The notes below the pieces were generated by a model that was not told the DNA's origin, searched no databases, and worked only from the letters and a program-made list of their open reading frames with translations. From Delphinus delphis (Eukaryota > Chordata > Mammalia > Artiodactyla > Delphinidae), in contig NW_027192672.1 in assembly GCF_949987515.2 (NCBI RefSeq), forward strand, positions 1,426,001-1,490,000: 64,000 bases of DNA. The letters are read 5' to 3'. Position numbers and translations under genes: made by a program. Every line of letters begins with the position of its first letter. Position 1 is the stretch's first letter. Below, piece by piece: positions 35,899 through 46,200 of the stretch.

Positions 35899-38509
35899 TT
35901 TGTTCGTCAGCAGAATTTCCTGTTATTCGCTGTGTTAAGTTCCCCGCCACGGGATGTCTTACCAGACGGTCTGGTATCCAAACAGGTGAATCAAAATTCT
36001 GGGGAAACACACAAGCATATCCTCTACCACTTGTTAATAAAACATCTGGTCCATTCCATTTACCTGTTAAAACATCTTTCCAAAATACCATAGGTCTTTT
36101 TAAACCTTCTTTTCTTTCCCAATGTACCATCATGGGGGTTTTCCCAATGCTATTCATATTTAAATAATTTAACACAAACATAGCATGATTCAATCTTTGA
36201 TGAGGAGAGAAATATTTCATCTCTCCTTCTTGTAACTTTGCTAACATTACTTTTAACATCTGATTACTTCTTTCAACTATAGCTTGTCCCTGTGGGTTAT
36301 AGGGAATTCCCATACTATGAGAAATTCCAAATTGTTGACAAAAATAATAAAAGGCTTTGGAGGCATAAGCTGGACCATTATCAGTTTTGATTCTTCGGGG
36401 GATTCCCAAATATCCAAAGCAAAACATTAAATGCTGACACACATCTTTATAAGCTTCGCCAGTTCTAGCCGTTGCTATTATAACATGAGAATAAGTATCC
36501 ACACACACATGTACATAGGATAATTTCCCAAAGCTAGAAACATGAGTAACATCCATCTGCCACAAATCATTTGCACGTAATCCACGGGGATTTACTCCCT
36601 GTTGTAGCACAGTAATATGAGTAGGGCAAGCATTACAATTTTTAACAATCTCCCTTGCAGCTTCTCGAGTCAAGCCAAACTGATACCTTAGAGCGGCTGC
36701 ATTTTGATGATGTAATTTATGAGAATCTATAGCTTGTTTTAATTTATCTTCTTCTATCACATAAACCTTTGTCAAAGCATCTGCCATTGCATTTCCAATA
36801 GATATGGATCCAGGTAATCCAGAATGAGCTCTTACATGCCCTATAAAATAGGGTTGTCGTCTTAACCAAAGATTTTCTTGCAGTAACTTAAGTAATAATA
36901 TAATATTACTTTTATTATCAGGAAAAGTTGCTGTTTCTATAGCTGGAAACAATTTAACTATATATAATGAATCCGTATATAAATTAATTTTACAATTTCG
37001 TGTTTTCTTCAACACTTCAATTACTGCCATTATTTCAGATTGCTGTGCAGAACATCCTTCTGTTTTTAAACTATATCTTTCTTTTCCAATAATGTAAGCT
37101 GCCTTTCCTGTTGAAGAGCCATCAGTAAACACTAATACAGCCTCTTCCAAAGGTTTTTTTCTATACCATACTGGAAATATAACAGCATTATCTTTAAAAA
37201 ACTGTAATAAATTATTCTTTGGCAAATGATACAATATTTGTCCTGTATAAGCCATTAAAGCAATTCCCAAATAATCTTCAAACATTAACAAGGCTTCTAA
37301 TTGTTCTTTATTATAGGGAACAATAATATTATCCACATCTTTCCCGAACAATTCTCTACTCCTTTTCCTTCCTTTTATGATAATTAAACTTACCATAAAT
37401 GGGTATGAAGCAACAATTTTTTTAGGATTAGCTGCTAAGTGTACCCACTCCAAGGGACCATCCTGCCATAATATTCCTGTAGGTATTACAGGAGTGGACA
37501 ATATTACCAATTCCCATGGCTTTTTATAATCTATTTTTTGTAAAAAGGTATTCTGTAAAGCTTCCTCTACTTTTTGTATAACTAATTTTCCTTCTTCAGT
37601 TAATTCTCTGGGAGACAAAGGATCAGAATCCCCTTGTAAAATTTGAAACAAGGGTTTTAATTCCATGGTTGATATTTTTAACAGGGGTCTGATCCAATTA
37701 ATATCTCCCAAAAATTTTTGAAAATCATTCAAGGTCTTTAAATTATCAATTCTTAACTGGAAAGGTATATGATGAATAGTAAACTCCTGTATTATTCTCC
37801 CTAAATAATTATAAGGAGGTTCAGTTTGAATTTTTTCAGGGGCTACCTTTAATCCATATATTTCTAAAGCCTCTATCAATTCTTGCAATATATCATGTAA
37901 AACAGCTCTATCCTCTCCAGCTAATAAAATATCATCCATATAATGTATAATATATATCTCTTTATATTTTTGTCTAATTGAACATATAGCTTGGTCAACA
38001 TATTTCTGACATAAGGTGGGACTATTTTTCATCCCTTGAGGTAAAACCTTCCATTGATAACGTTGGTAAGGTCTATTAAAATTGGAAGAGGGCACACTAA
38101 AAGCAAATCGTTTTCTATCATTTTCATTTAAAGGTATAGTAAAAAAGCAATCTTGTAAATCAATTACTATAATGGAATAATATTTGGGAATAGCAACTGG
38201 AGAAGGCAGGCCAGGCTGTAAGGCACCCATTGTTTCCATAGTTTTATTAATAGCTCTTAAATCTTGTAATAATCTCCATTTTCCAGATTTCTTTTTAATA
38301 ACAAATATGGGAGTATTCCAAGGACTTGTAGAAGGCTCAATATGTCCTGCTAATAATTGTTGTTCCACCAATAATTTTGCAGCTGTTAATTTTTCAGCTG
38401 TTAGGGGCCATTGTTCCACCCATATTGGCTCGTCAGACAGCCATACTATGGGATCAGCTGCTTTTAGAACAATGGCCCCCTTTATAAATTTGGATATCCT
38501 ATTCCACAT
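35813..38509 (-). CDS. pol: Retroviral Pol: reverse transcriptase, RNase H and integrase
   Basis: An 898-codon open frame counted from an internal Met; true translation would enter by -1 frameshift about six codons later (at the 38,485-38,491 heptamer). RT occupies about residues 30-260 with LPQG (156-159), catalytic D117 and YMDD (190-193). RNase H shows FTDGS (D463), E492, YTDS (D513) and D577. Integrase follows with a zinc-binding pattern (HH at 600-601, C625, C628) and the core triad D653, D710 and E746, with 35 residues between the last two. The C-terminus overlaps env in another phase. All catalytic residues I can place are present and there is no stop, unusual for an endogenous copy. 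The class II assignment rests on frame organisation and RT sequence. Confidence 0.93.
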   Translation of the reverse strand: MWNRISKFIKGAIVLKAADPIVWLSDEPIWVEQWPLTAEKLTAAKLLVEQQLLAGHIEPSTSPWNTPIFVIKKKSGKWRLLQDLRAINKTMETMGALQPGLPSPVAIPKYYSIIVIDLQDCFFTIPLNENDRKRFAFSVPSSNFNRPYQRYQWKVLPQGMKNSPTLCQKYVDQAICSIRQKYKEIYIIHYMDDILLAGEDRAVLHDILQELIEALEIYGLKVAPEKIQTEPPYNYLGRIIQEFTIHHIPFQLRIDNLKTLNDFQKFLGDINWIRPLLKISTMELKPLFQILQGDSDPLSPRELTEEGKLVIQKVEEALQNTFLQKIDYKKPWELVILSTPVIPTGILWQDGPLEWVHLAANPKKIVASYPFMVSLIIIKGRKRSRELFGKDVDNIIVPYNKEQLEALLMFEDYLGIALMAYTGQILYHLPKNNLLQFFKDNAVIFPVWYRKKPLEEAVLVFTDGSSTGKAAYIIGKERYSLKTEGCSAQQSEIMAVIEVLKKTRNCKINLYTDSLYIVKLFPAIETATFPDNKSNIILLLKLLQENLWLRRQPYFIGHVRAHSGLPGSISIGNAMADALTKVYVIEEDKLKQAIDSHKLHHQNAAALRYQFGLTREAAREIVKNCNACPTHITVLQQGVNPRGLRANDLWQMDVTHVSSFGKLSYVHVCVDTYSHVIIATARTGEAYKDVCQHLMFCFGYLGIPRRIKTDNGPAYASKAFYYFCQQFGISHSMGIPYNPQGQAIVERSNQMLKVMLAKLQEGEMKYFSPHQRLNHAMFVLNYLNMNSIGKTPMMVHWERKEGLKRPMVFWKDVLTGKWNGPDVLLTSGRGYACVFPQNFDSPVWIPDRLVRHPVAGNLTQRITGNSADEQNVKSSVKESETKHRACETTDFPTSAAFS

Positions 38510-38630
38510 TTATCAATTTTTGGTTTTGCAACTATTGGAAATAATTGTCCCTCCTGATTTTTTCCTAAGCCCTTATCCGGATCATATCCCATCTTTATCA
38601 TTTCTGATGACACCCAATCATCAGGACTAT
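38482..38630 (-). pseudogene. pro: Pro remnant: C-terminal G-patch only
   Basis: The frame read before pol contains MGYDPDKGLGKNQEGQLF, which matches the glycine-rich G-patch typical of the end of betaretroviral protease, and ends at the TAA at 38,482. The protease catalytic domain is absent; upstream this frame meets a stop within about 12 codons, at the joint with gag. No initiation codon or frameshift signal of its own remains, so the fragment is probably untranslated except by read-through. Confidence 0.75.
38485..38491 (-). promoter_or_regulatory. Pro-pol -1 ribosomal frameshift heptamer (A AAT TTA)
   Basis: In viral sense the pro frame ends CCA AAT TTA TAA. The heptamer A AAT TTA sits in the correct phase directly before the stop, and the -1 frame is open into pol (AAA TTT ATA AAG). 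This is the X XXY YYZ form known from avian retroviral gag-pol. A stop codon (TGA) in the pol frame about 40 bp upstream confines a productive shift to this site. A GC-rich run follows (GGGGGCC), but I have not modelled a structure. Confidence 0.75.
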
Positions 38631-39167
38631 ATAATCAAAGGCTGCAGCATCTAAATCATCTTCATCTGCCCTAGGTAATTCATCATCAAAAGGCGGATCG
38701 GCAAAAACATTCGATTTCTCAGGTTTTGAGTCATCCTCAACCTCTGAATCACTGTCTTTAGTAACACAATCTTTAAAAGCTGCAGCTAAAACTTCACCCT
38801 CATCGGGTGGAGGTTTCGGAGGAAGTAATGGAGTACTTTCATCAACATTAGGAGGGTATTTATAAGGATTTTTTTGACCCTCAGGCAGGGGAGCAATACT
38901 TTCCCTAATTAAATTCCACAAAGCAAAAGTGTCTACAGGAACTTTTTCAGGCCCAAAATGGGTATAATATACCTGCAAAGTTTGTCCCACCTTCTGCCAG
39001 GTCTCTAGATTTACCGAACCCTGTTCAGGAAACCAAGGGCATTGCTCTTGCACAAACTGAAAAAATTGAGTTAACTGTTTGCTAGTAACCTTAATACCTC
39101 GTCCATGCAGCATATGCTTAATAATATCAATAAATAATAGTCTCTCTTTAGACGCAGCATGTCCCAT
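38598..39167 (-). pseudogene. gag: Gag, truncated after the matrix and linker region
   Basis: The frame starts MGHAASKERL; the Gly-2 is a myristoylation signal. Residues 1-100 look like a betaretroviral matrix domain, with basic residues near the start and QFFQFVQEQCPWFP at about 35-48. Residues 110-175 are acidic and proline-rich (PLLPPKPPPDEGE), as in the linker between matrix and capsid. The frame then runs at about 38,630 into pro-derived DNA and stops at 38,598 after some 16 foreign residues. Capsid, nucleocapsid zinc knuckles and protease are all missing. No PPPY or PTAP late motif is visible in what remains. Confidence 0.85.
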
Positions 39168-39180
39168 ATTAGTACCTATT

Positions 39181-39267
39181 ACTCACCTTCACTTACCAGT
39201 TCTCCTTTAACTGGGGGTCTGCAGCACCCTATGGTGAGACTCCTATCCGTCCGAATATTATACTTAC
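39181..39267 (-). promoter_or_regulatory. Candidate 5' splice sites in the proviral leader
   Basis: Between primer site and gag the minus strand carries three good donor matches: GG|GTAAGTAT (GT at the complement of 39,262-39,267), CTG|GTAAGT (39,191-39,196) and AAG|GTGAGT (39,181-39,186). One of these would be needed to make spliced env RNA. I did not find an equally clear acceptor before env. Confidence 0.5.
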
Positions 39268-39275
39268 CCCTTCAG

Positions 39276-39293
39276 GTCCCTGTGCGGGCGCCA
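39276..39293 (-). promoter_or_regulatory. Primer binding site, tRNA-Lys type
   Basis: Two bases after the 5' LTR the minus strand reads TGGCGCCCGCACAGGGAC, which is the tRNA-Lys3 complementary site with a C where A is usual in the middle (CCCGAAC to CCCGCAC). Lysine primers are common among class II elements. Confidence 0.88.
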
Positions 39294-39397
39294 CTTGCCG
39301 AGGACAAGCCCCAGCGGTACAGGATTGCCAGAGGGGAGGACGGCGTCGGCGAGGACAGAACTCAAGACACCTCTTCTTGGGTGCAAGGATCTGACAT

Positions 39398-39426
39398 TTT
39401 ATTAACAAAAAGCTGCAACATTTATA
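39398..39426 (-). promoter_or_regulatory. Candidate TATA box and poly(A) signal of the 5' LTR
   Basis: On the minus strand a TATAAA (complement of 39,421-39,426) is followed about 18 bases later by AATAAA (complement of 39,398-39,403). The same pair is in the 3' LTR at 33,002-33,007 and 32,979-32,984. This compact arrangement predicts U3 of about 850 bp, R of only 10-20 bases and U5 of about 85 bp, similar in plan to MMTV-like LTRs. A second TATAAA lies at 39,710-39,715. Start sites are not demonstrated. Confidence 0.5.
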
Positions 39427-39717
39427 ATTCTACAGTTCCTTATTCTTATTTTTCATATCATCTTTTAATCTTTCACAACCTTTCTATTCTTGAGCCAAAA
39501 ATCTTACACAAACAATAACACATTAACCACTTTAACAAAAAACATCCGCGTACATAAGCAGTTCACACAATGATCTCATTAATGTTTCCCTCACACAGTC
39601 TCCTGCGGTGGAGCATATCCTGATCACAGCTCCTGTTGACGAAATCAGGCACAATCTCTTCGGCTTTTCACACCTTGGTGATTTTTTTTAGCTCACGTAA
39701 GCTATTTTCTTTATAGG

Positions 39718-39960
39718 TCAGTACCAAACAGTCCAAATCCCACCGGGTACTTTATGTTCTACCTTCACAGGCTTGCCGTTCCACTTCCAGATCGTATCTC
39801 TTCCTATTGTTGGCCATCTTGGAAAACACCGTACTGCAAAACCTAACCTATTCTTAAAATATCTGCAATAAGCTTTATATCTATTTCTTTGCATAGCTTT
39901 ATCTGCATCTTTAAATTTTACATATCCCATGATCATTTTAATTCTAGCTATTTCCCACAT
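39718..39960 (-). CDS. U3 open frame B in the 5' LTR (80 codons)
   Basis: Open frame beginning MWEIARIKM and ending GIWTVWY, rich in aromatic and basic residues. The frame is open further upstream in viral sense and overlaps the end of frame A in a different phase. It stops just before the TATAAA at 39,710-39,715. No family recognised. Frames A and B together may be remnants of one accessory gene split by a frame change; I infer this only from their overlap and order. Confidence 0.3.
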   Translation of the reverse strand: MWEIARIKMIMGYVKFKDADKAMQRNRYKAYCRYFKNRLGFAVRCFPRWPTIGRDTIWKWNGKPVKVEHKVPGGIWTVWY

Positions 39961-40006
39961 AACCCAATATAGTTTCTTATATACCCAATCTACAAAAAAT
40001 CTTCCC

Positions 40007-40252
40007 CTATACCAAAACCAAATGTTTCCATTTTACTCTATACTGTGGTCTAAATTTAAATCCTGCATTACAACATAATATGTTGCATAGCAAAAATACC
40101 CCAAAGAGCATCATTTTACAACCAGGGAATTGCTTGGGGAAATCTTGAGGGGAACAAGCTCTCGGGAAGCTTTGCTTTCCCATTTTGTACCTTCCAGTAC
40201 TAGCTTTGCTCAGTACTGTCAGCCTTGGCTTTGCACAGAACTCTTGGTACAT
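40007..40252 (-). CDS. U3 open frame A in the 5' LTR (81 codons)
   Basis: Allele of the 3' LTR frame with three amino-acid changes (V5F near the start, and GG to AC in the SFPR segment). In this LTR the start is not preceded by env, so only the 3' LTR copy sits behind the env stop codon. Confidence 0.3.
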   Translation of the reverse strand: MYQEFCAKPRLTVLSKASTGRYKMGKQSFPRACSPQDFPKQFPGCKMMLFGVFLLCNILCCNAGFKFRPQYRVKWKHLVLV

Positions 40253-40271
40253 TCAGAGCTGGGTCCCGACA

Positions 40272-40277
40272 TTTATG
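40272..40277. repeat. Target-site duplication, right copy (TTTATG)
   Basis: Follows the right LTR end GGGTCCCGACA; the satellite unit then continues with CCCCTGTACACATGC. Together with the left copy it shows a simple integration with no later rearrangement at the ends. Confidence 0.97.
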
Positions 40278-43200
40278 CCCCTGTACACATGCTTCATTCC
40301 CTTTCGGAGACATAGCAATCCATAGATTTTAAGATACTTACTAGTCAGGTACATTCTTAGGCGTTTAATATGCGGTGTTGAGTCCATTTCGTTGAGCAAG
40401 GAGTAGCTCTTGTCTATTCCATATTTGACTTAAGGAACTTTATCTGTGCTCATTTCAATCTCTGGTTTTATGCAGCACTCCAACTCACCTTTACCCTTAA
40501 GCAAGCATAAGTTGGTTTTCTAAATTTGAGTCCCTGTTCTGTTCTGTAATTCAGTTCCTGTGTAGCCAAGTTTACATTCCGTGTATTACTGATATCTTAT
40601 GATGTTTCTTTTTCTGTGTGACTTACTTCAGTTAGAATCATCATACCTGAATCCACTCATTGTGCTGCTAAGGGCCTGATGACACAGATTTCATTGCTGA
40701 GTGATATTGCTTTGTAAGTAAATACCACAACTTCTTTATCCATTTTTCACTTTCTGCGATGTTGAACTTGTACTGTAAACGAGGTTCTTGTAAACAGAGC
40801 CATTCCAAACTTTGGGGTGGCTGTGTCTTTTTGATTTTAATTTCCCTAAGCTATAGGACCATAAGTGGAAGTGCCCTAGTTTCTGTTGCTTTGTTTTTTA
40901 GATGTTTCAGGAAACACCATACACTTCTCCCGAGTGGTTGTTGGCAATTTACATCCCGCCCATCAGCATAACAAGGCTCCCAGTTCTCCATGGCCTGTCC
41001 TGCCTTTCTGGATTTTACACTTTTTTCAGATGGCCCTTTTGACCGGGGGGAAGTGAGACTTCATTGTAGTGCAGGTTTCCTCTGCAAGCTTGCTTGGTTG
41101 GCCAAAAAGGGCGTATGCGTTTTTTCCTGAATATATTCAGGAAAAAACGCATACGCCCTTTTTGGCCAAGTGCATCATTGTGGACGTTCTGCCTCTTTTC
41201 CTATGCTTTCAATGCAATTCCAGTCTACCTCCTGAAATCGGTTTCCTGCAATTCTGCCCCGCTTTCAAGTCCTCTTGGCAGCCTTACTTCAGTCTATTTT
41301 TGGACGATAGCTGTCATTTATAACTCTGCAGGTTTGTGAATTACAGTGCCCCTGAGCTCCTTTCTTCAACTCGCTTTCTTTTGAGCTGGCCGCAACACCG
41401 CAGGATGGCTTCAGGCCCTAATCTGGTTCCGGCACGGCACGCTGAGCCTTTGGTTAATTCCGCTTCCTGGTGGGAAATGAGAGTTAAATTTGCCCGTCCA
41501 GACACCTCCAGCTAGCCTCTCATTGGTTCTCGCTATTCCTGTTCATCTTCCACAGAAATTGCAAACTGGGCCAAAAAGGAGGTTAAAGGGACTGACTCTC
41601 CAAGTGGGGAGAGTGTTAGTAAAGCGTCTGGAATGTTGCACCCGAGTACCAGGGTACGAAAACTGAGACATATTTGAACACGTCTCCCAATCACATGGTT
41701 GACCATACTCTAGGTTCCACATGCATGTTTTAGCTGAAGGAACAATACCTTACACCTGGGTAGTTGAAACCCGTGGAATGGGTACCATGCACCATGACTT
41801 CAAAGGGTCTTCATTTGCTCACGAAACTCTGCAATCCTATCACTGCTGCATTTATGCCCCTGTACACATGCTTGATTCTCTTTCGGAGACATAGCAATCC
41901 ATAGGTTTTAAGATACTTACTAGTCAGGTACATTCTTAGGCGTTTAATATGCGATGTTGAGTCCATTTCGTTGAGCAAGGAGTAGCTCTTGTCTATTCCA
42001 TATTTGGCTTAAGGAACTTTATCTGTGCTCTTTTCAATCTCTGGTTTTATGCAGCACCCCAACTCACCTTTACCCTTAAGCAAGCATTAGTTGGTTTTCT
42101 AAATTTGAGACCCTGTTCTGTTCTGTCATTCAGTTCCTGTGTAGCCAAGTTTACAATCCGTGTATTAGTGATATCTTATGATGTTTCTTTTTCTGTGTGA
42201 CTTATTTCAGTTAGAATCATCATACCTGAATCCACTCATTGTGCTGCTAAGGGCCTGATGACACAGATTTCATTGCTGAGTGATATTGCTTTGTAAGTAA
42301 ATACCACAACTTCTTTATCCATTTTTCACTTTCTGCGATGTTGAACTTGTACTGTAAACGAGGTTCTTGTAAACAGAGCCGTTCGAAACTTTGGGGTGGC
42401 TGTGTCTTTTTGATTTTAATTTCCCTAAGCTATAGGACCATAAGTGGAAGTGCCCTAGGCTCTGTTGCTTTGTTTTTTACATGTTTCAGGAAACACCATA
42501 CACTTCTCCCGAGTGGTTGTTGGCAATTTACATCCCGCCCATCAGCATAACAAGGCTCCCAGTTCTCCATGGCCTGTCCTGCCTTTCTGGATTTTACACT
42601 TTTTTCAGATGGCCCTTTTGCCCGGGGGGAAGTGAGACTTCATTGTAGTGCAGATTTCCTTTGCAAGCTTGCTTGGTTGGCCAAAAAGGGCGTATGCGTT
42701 TTTTCCTGAATATATTCAGGAAAAAACGCATACGCCCTTTTTGGCCAAGTGCATCATTGTGGACGTTCTGCCTCTTTTCCTATGCTTTCAATGCAATTCC
42801 AGTCTACCTCCTGAAATTGGTTTCCTGCAATTCTGCCCCGCTTTCAAGTCCTCTTGGCAGCCTTACTTCAGTCTATTTTTGGACGATAGCTGTCATTTAT
42901 AACTCTGCAGGTTTGTGAATTACAGTGCCCCTGAGCTCCTTTCTTCAACTCGCTTTCTTTTGAGCTGGCCGCAACACCGCAGGATGGCTTCAGGCCCTAA
43001 TCTGGTTCCGGCTCGGCATGCTGAGCCTTTGGTTACTTCCTCTTCCTGGTGGGAAATGAGAGTTAAATTTGCCCGTCCAGACACCTCCAGCTAGTCTCTC
43101 ATTGGTTCTCGCTATTCCTGTTCATCTTCCGCAGAAATTGCAAACTGGGCCAAACAGGAGGTTAAAGGGACTGACTCTCCAAGTGGGGAGAGTGTTAGTA

Positions 43201-46200
43201 AAGCGTCTGGAATGTTGCACCCGAGTACCAGGGGAGGAAAACTGAGACATATTTGAATACGTCTCCCGTTCACATGGTTGATCATACTCTGGGTTCCACA
43301 TGCATGTTTTAGCTGAAGGAAGAATACCTTAAACCTGTAGAGTTGAGACCCGTGTAATGGGTACCATGCAATATGACTTCAAACGGTCTTCATATGCTCA
43401 CCGAACCTCTCCAATCCTATCACTGCTGCGTTTATGCCCCTGTACACATGCTTGATTCTCTTTCGGAGACATAGCAATCCATAGGTTTTAAGATACTTAC
43501 TAGTCAGGTACATTCTTAGGCGTTTAATATGCGGTGTTGAGTCCATTTCGTTGAGCAAGGAGTAGCTCTTGTCTATTCCATATTTGGCTTAAGGAACTTT
43601 ATCTGTGCTCTTTTCAATCTCTGGTTTTATGCAGCACCCCAACTCACCTTTACCCTTAAGCAAGCATTAGTTGGTTTTCTAAATTTGAGACCCTGTTCTG
43701 TTCTGTCATTCAGTTCCTGTGTAGCCAAGTTTACAATCCGTGTATTAGTGATATCTTATGATGTTTCTTTTTCTGTGTGACTTATTTCAGTTAGAATCAT
43801 CATACCTGAATCCACTCATTGTGCTGCTAAGGGCCTGATGACACAGATTTCATTGCTGAGTGATATTGCTTTGTAAGTAAATACCACAACTTCTTTATCC
43901 ATTTTTCACTTTCTGCGATGTTGAACTTGTACTGTAAACGAGGTTCTTGTAAACAGAGCCGTTCCAAACTTTGGGGTGGCTGTGTCTTTTTGATTTTAAT
44001 TTCCCTAAGCTATAGGACCATAAGTGGCAGTGCCCTAGGCTATGTTGCTTTGTTTTTTAGATGTTTCAGGAAACACCATACACTTCTCCCGAGTGTCTGT
44101 TGGCAATTTACATCCCGCCCATCAGTATAACAAGGCTCCCAGTTCTCCATGGCCTGTCCTGCCTTTCTGGATTTTACACTTTTTTCAGATGGCCCTTTTG
44201 ACCGGGGGGAAGTGAGACTTCATTGTAGTGCAGATTTCCTTTGCCAGCTTGCTTGGTTGGCCAAAAAGGGCGTATGCGTTTTTTCCTGAATATATTCAGG
44301 AAAAAACGCATACGCCCTTTTTGGCCAAGTGCATCATTGTGGACGTTCTGCCTCTTTTCCTATGCTTTCAATGCAATTCCAGTCTACCTCCTGAAATCGG
44401 TTTCCTGCAATTCTGCCCCGCTTTCAAGTCCTCTTGGCAGCCTTACTTCAGTCTATTTTTGGACGATAGCTGTCATTTATAACTCTGCAGGTTTGTGAAT
44501 TACAGTGCCCCTGAGCTCCTTTCTTCAACTCGCTTTCTTTTGAGCTGGCCGCAACACCGCAGGATGGCTTCAGTCCCTAATCTGGTTCCGGTACGGCACG
44601 CTGAGCCTTTGGTTATTTCCTCTTCCTGGTGGGAAATGAGAGTTAAATTTGCCCGTCCAGACACCTCCAGCTAGCCTCTCATTGGTTCTCGCTATTCCTG
44701 TTCATCTTCCGCAGAAATTGCAAACTGGGCGAAACAGGAGGTTAAAGGGACTGACTCTCCAAGTCGGGAGAGTGTTAGTAAAGCGTCTGGAATGTTGCAC
44801 CTGAGTACCAGGGGAGGAAAACTGAGACATATTTGAACACGTCTCCCGTTCACATGGTTGATCATACGCTGGGTTCCACATGCATGTTTTAGCTGAAGGA
44901 AGAATACCTTAAACCTGGAGAGTTGATACCCTTGTAATGGGTACCATGCAATATGACTTCAAAGGTCTTCATTTGCTCACGAACATCTCCAATCCTATCA
45001 CTGCTGCGTTTATGCCCCTGTACACATGCTTGATTCTCTTTCGGAGACATAGCAATCCATAGGTTTTAAGATACTTACTAGTCAGGTGCATTCTTAGGCT
45101 TTTAATATGGGGTTTTGTGTCCATTTCGTTGAGCAAGGAGTAGCTCTTGTCTATTCCATATTTGGCTTAAGGAACTTTATCTGTGCTCATTTCAATCTCT
45201 GGTTTTATGCAGCACCCCAACTCACCTTTCCCCTTAAGCAAGCATAAGTTGGTTTTCTAAATTTGAGACCCTGTTCTGTTTTGGAATGCAGTTCCTGTGT
45301 AGCCAAGTTTACATTCCGTGTATTAGTGATATCTTATGATGTTTCTTTTTCTGTGTGACTTATTTCAGTTAGAATCATCGTACCTGAATCCACTCATTAT
45401 GCTGCTACGGGCCTGATGACATAGATTTCATTGCTGAGTGATACTGCATTGTACGTAAGTACCACAAGTTCTTTATCCATTTTTCACTTTCTGTGATATT
45501 GAACTTGTACAGTAAACGAAGTTCTTGTAAACGGAGGCATCCCAAACTTTGGGGTGGCTGTGTCTTTTTGATTTTAATTTCCCTAAGCTATAGGACCATA
45601 AGCGGAAGTGCCCTAGGTTCTGTTGCTTTGTTTTTAGATGTTTCAGGAAACACCATACACTTCTCCCAAGTGGTTGTTGGCAATTTACATCCCGCCCATC
45701 AGCATAACAAGGCTCCCAGTTCTCCATGGCCTGTCCTGTCTTTCTGGATTTTACACTTTTTTCAGATGGCCCTTTTGACCGGGGGGAAGTGAGACTTCGT
45801 TGTAGTGCAGATTTCCTTTGCAAGCTTGCTTGGTTGGCCAAAAAGTGCGTATGCGTTTTTTCCTGAATATATTCAGGAAAAAACGCATACGCCCTTTTTG
45901 GCCAAGTGCATCATTGTGGACGTTCTGCCTCTTTTCCTATGCTTTCAATGCAATTCCAGTCTACCTCCTGAAATCAGTTTCCTGCAATTCTGCCCCGCTT
46001 TCAAGTCCTCTTGGCAGCCTTACTTCAGTCTATTTTTGGACGATAGCTGTCATTTATAACTCTGTAGGTTTGTGAATTACAGTGCCCCTGAGCTCCTTTC
46101 TTCAACTCGCTTTCTTGTGACCTGGCCGCAACACCGCAGGATGGCTTCAGGCCCTAATCTGGTTCCGGCACGGCACGCTGAGCCTTTGGTTAATTCCGCT

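Larger units (their letters stand above)
32877..40271 (-). mobile_element. Young class II (beta-like) endogenous retrovirus, internally deleted
   Basis: A 7,395-bp provirus on the minus strand, inserted in a satellite unit. Viral order from right to left: 5' LTR (40,271-39,296), primer binding site, leader, truncated gag, pro C-terminus, pol, env, polypurine tract, 3' LTR (33,850-32,877). Beta-like features are the lysine-type primer site, the myristoylated-type matrix start, a G-patch at the end of pro, separate pro and pol frames, long LTRs and the Env layout. Capsid, nucleocapsid and protease are missing, so it cannot make particles by itself. It is the only copy in the window and was not amplified with the satellite. 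Confidence 0.95.
39296..40271 (-). repeat. 5' LTR of the provirus (976 bp)
   Basis: Right-hand LTR, which is the 5' LTR because the provirus is on the minus strand. Identity to the 3' LTR is about 99.4% plus one 2-bp indel. It ends (viral sense) two bases before the primer binding site. It keeps a longer uninterrupted U3 frame than the 3' LTR. At a typical mammalian neutral rate this divergence suggests an insertion age of roughly one to a few million years, an inference that depends on the rate and on absence of gene conversion. Confidence 0.95.

Noticed and set aside
35808..36167. 119-codon plus-strand frame across the pol-env overlap
   Set aside because: Antisense to pol and env; an accidental frame.
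38184..38654. 156-codon plus-strand frame across the pol start
   Set aside because: Antisense shadow of the minus-strand RT region; no independent support.
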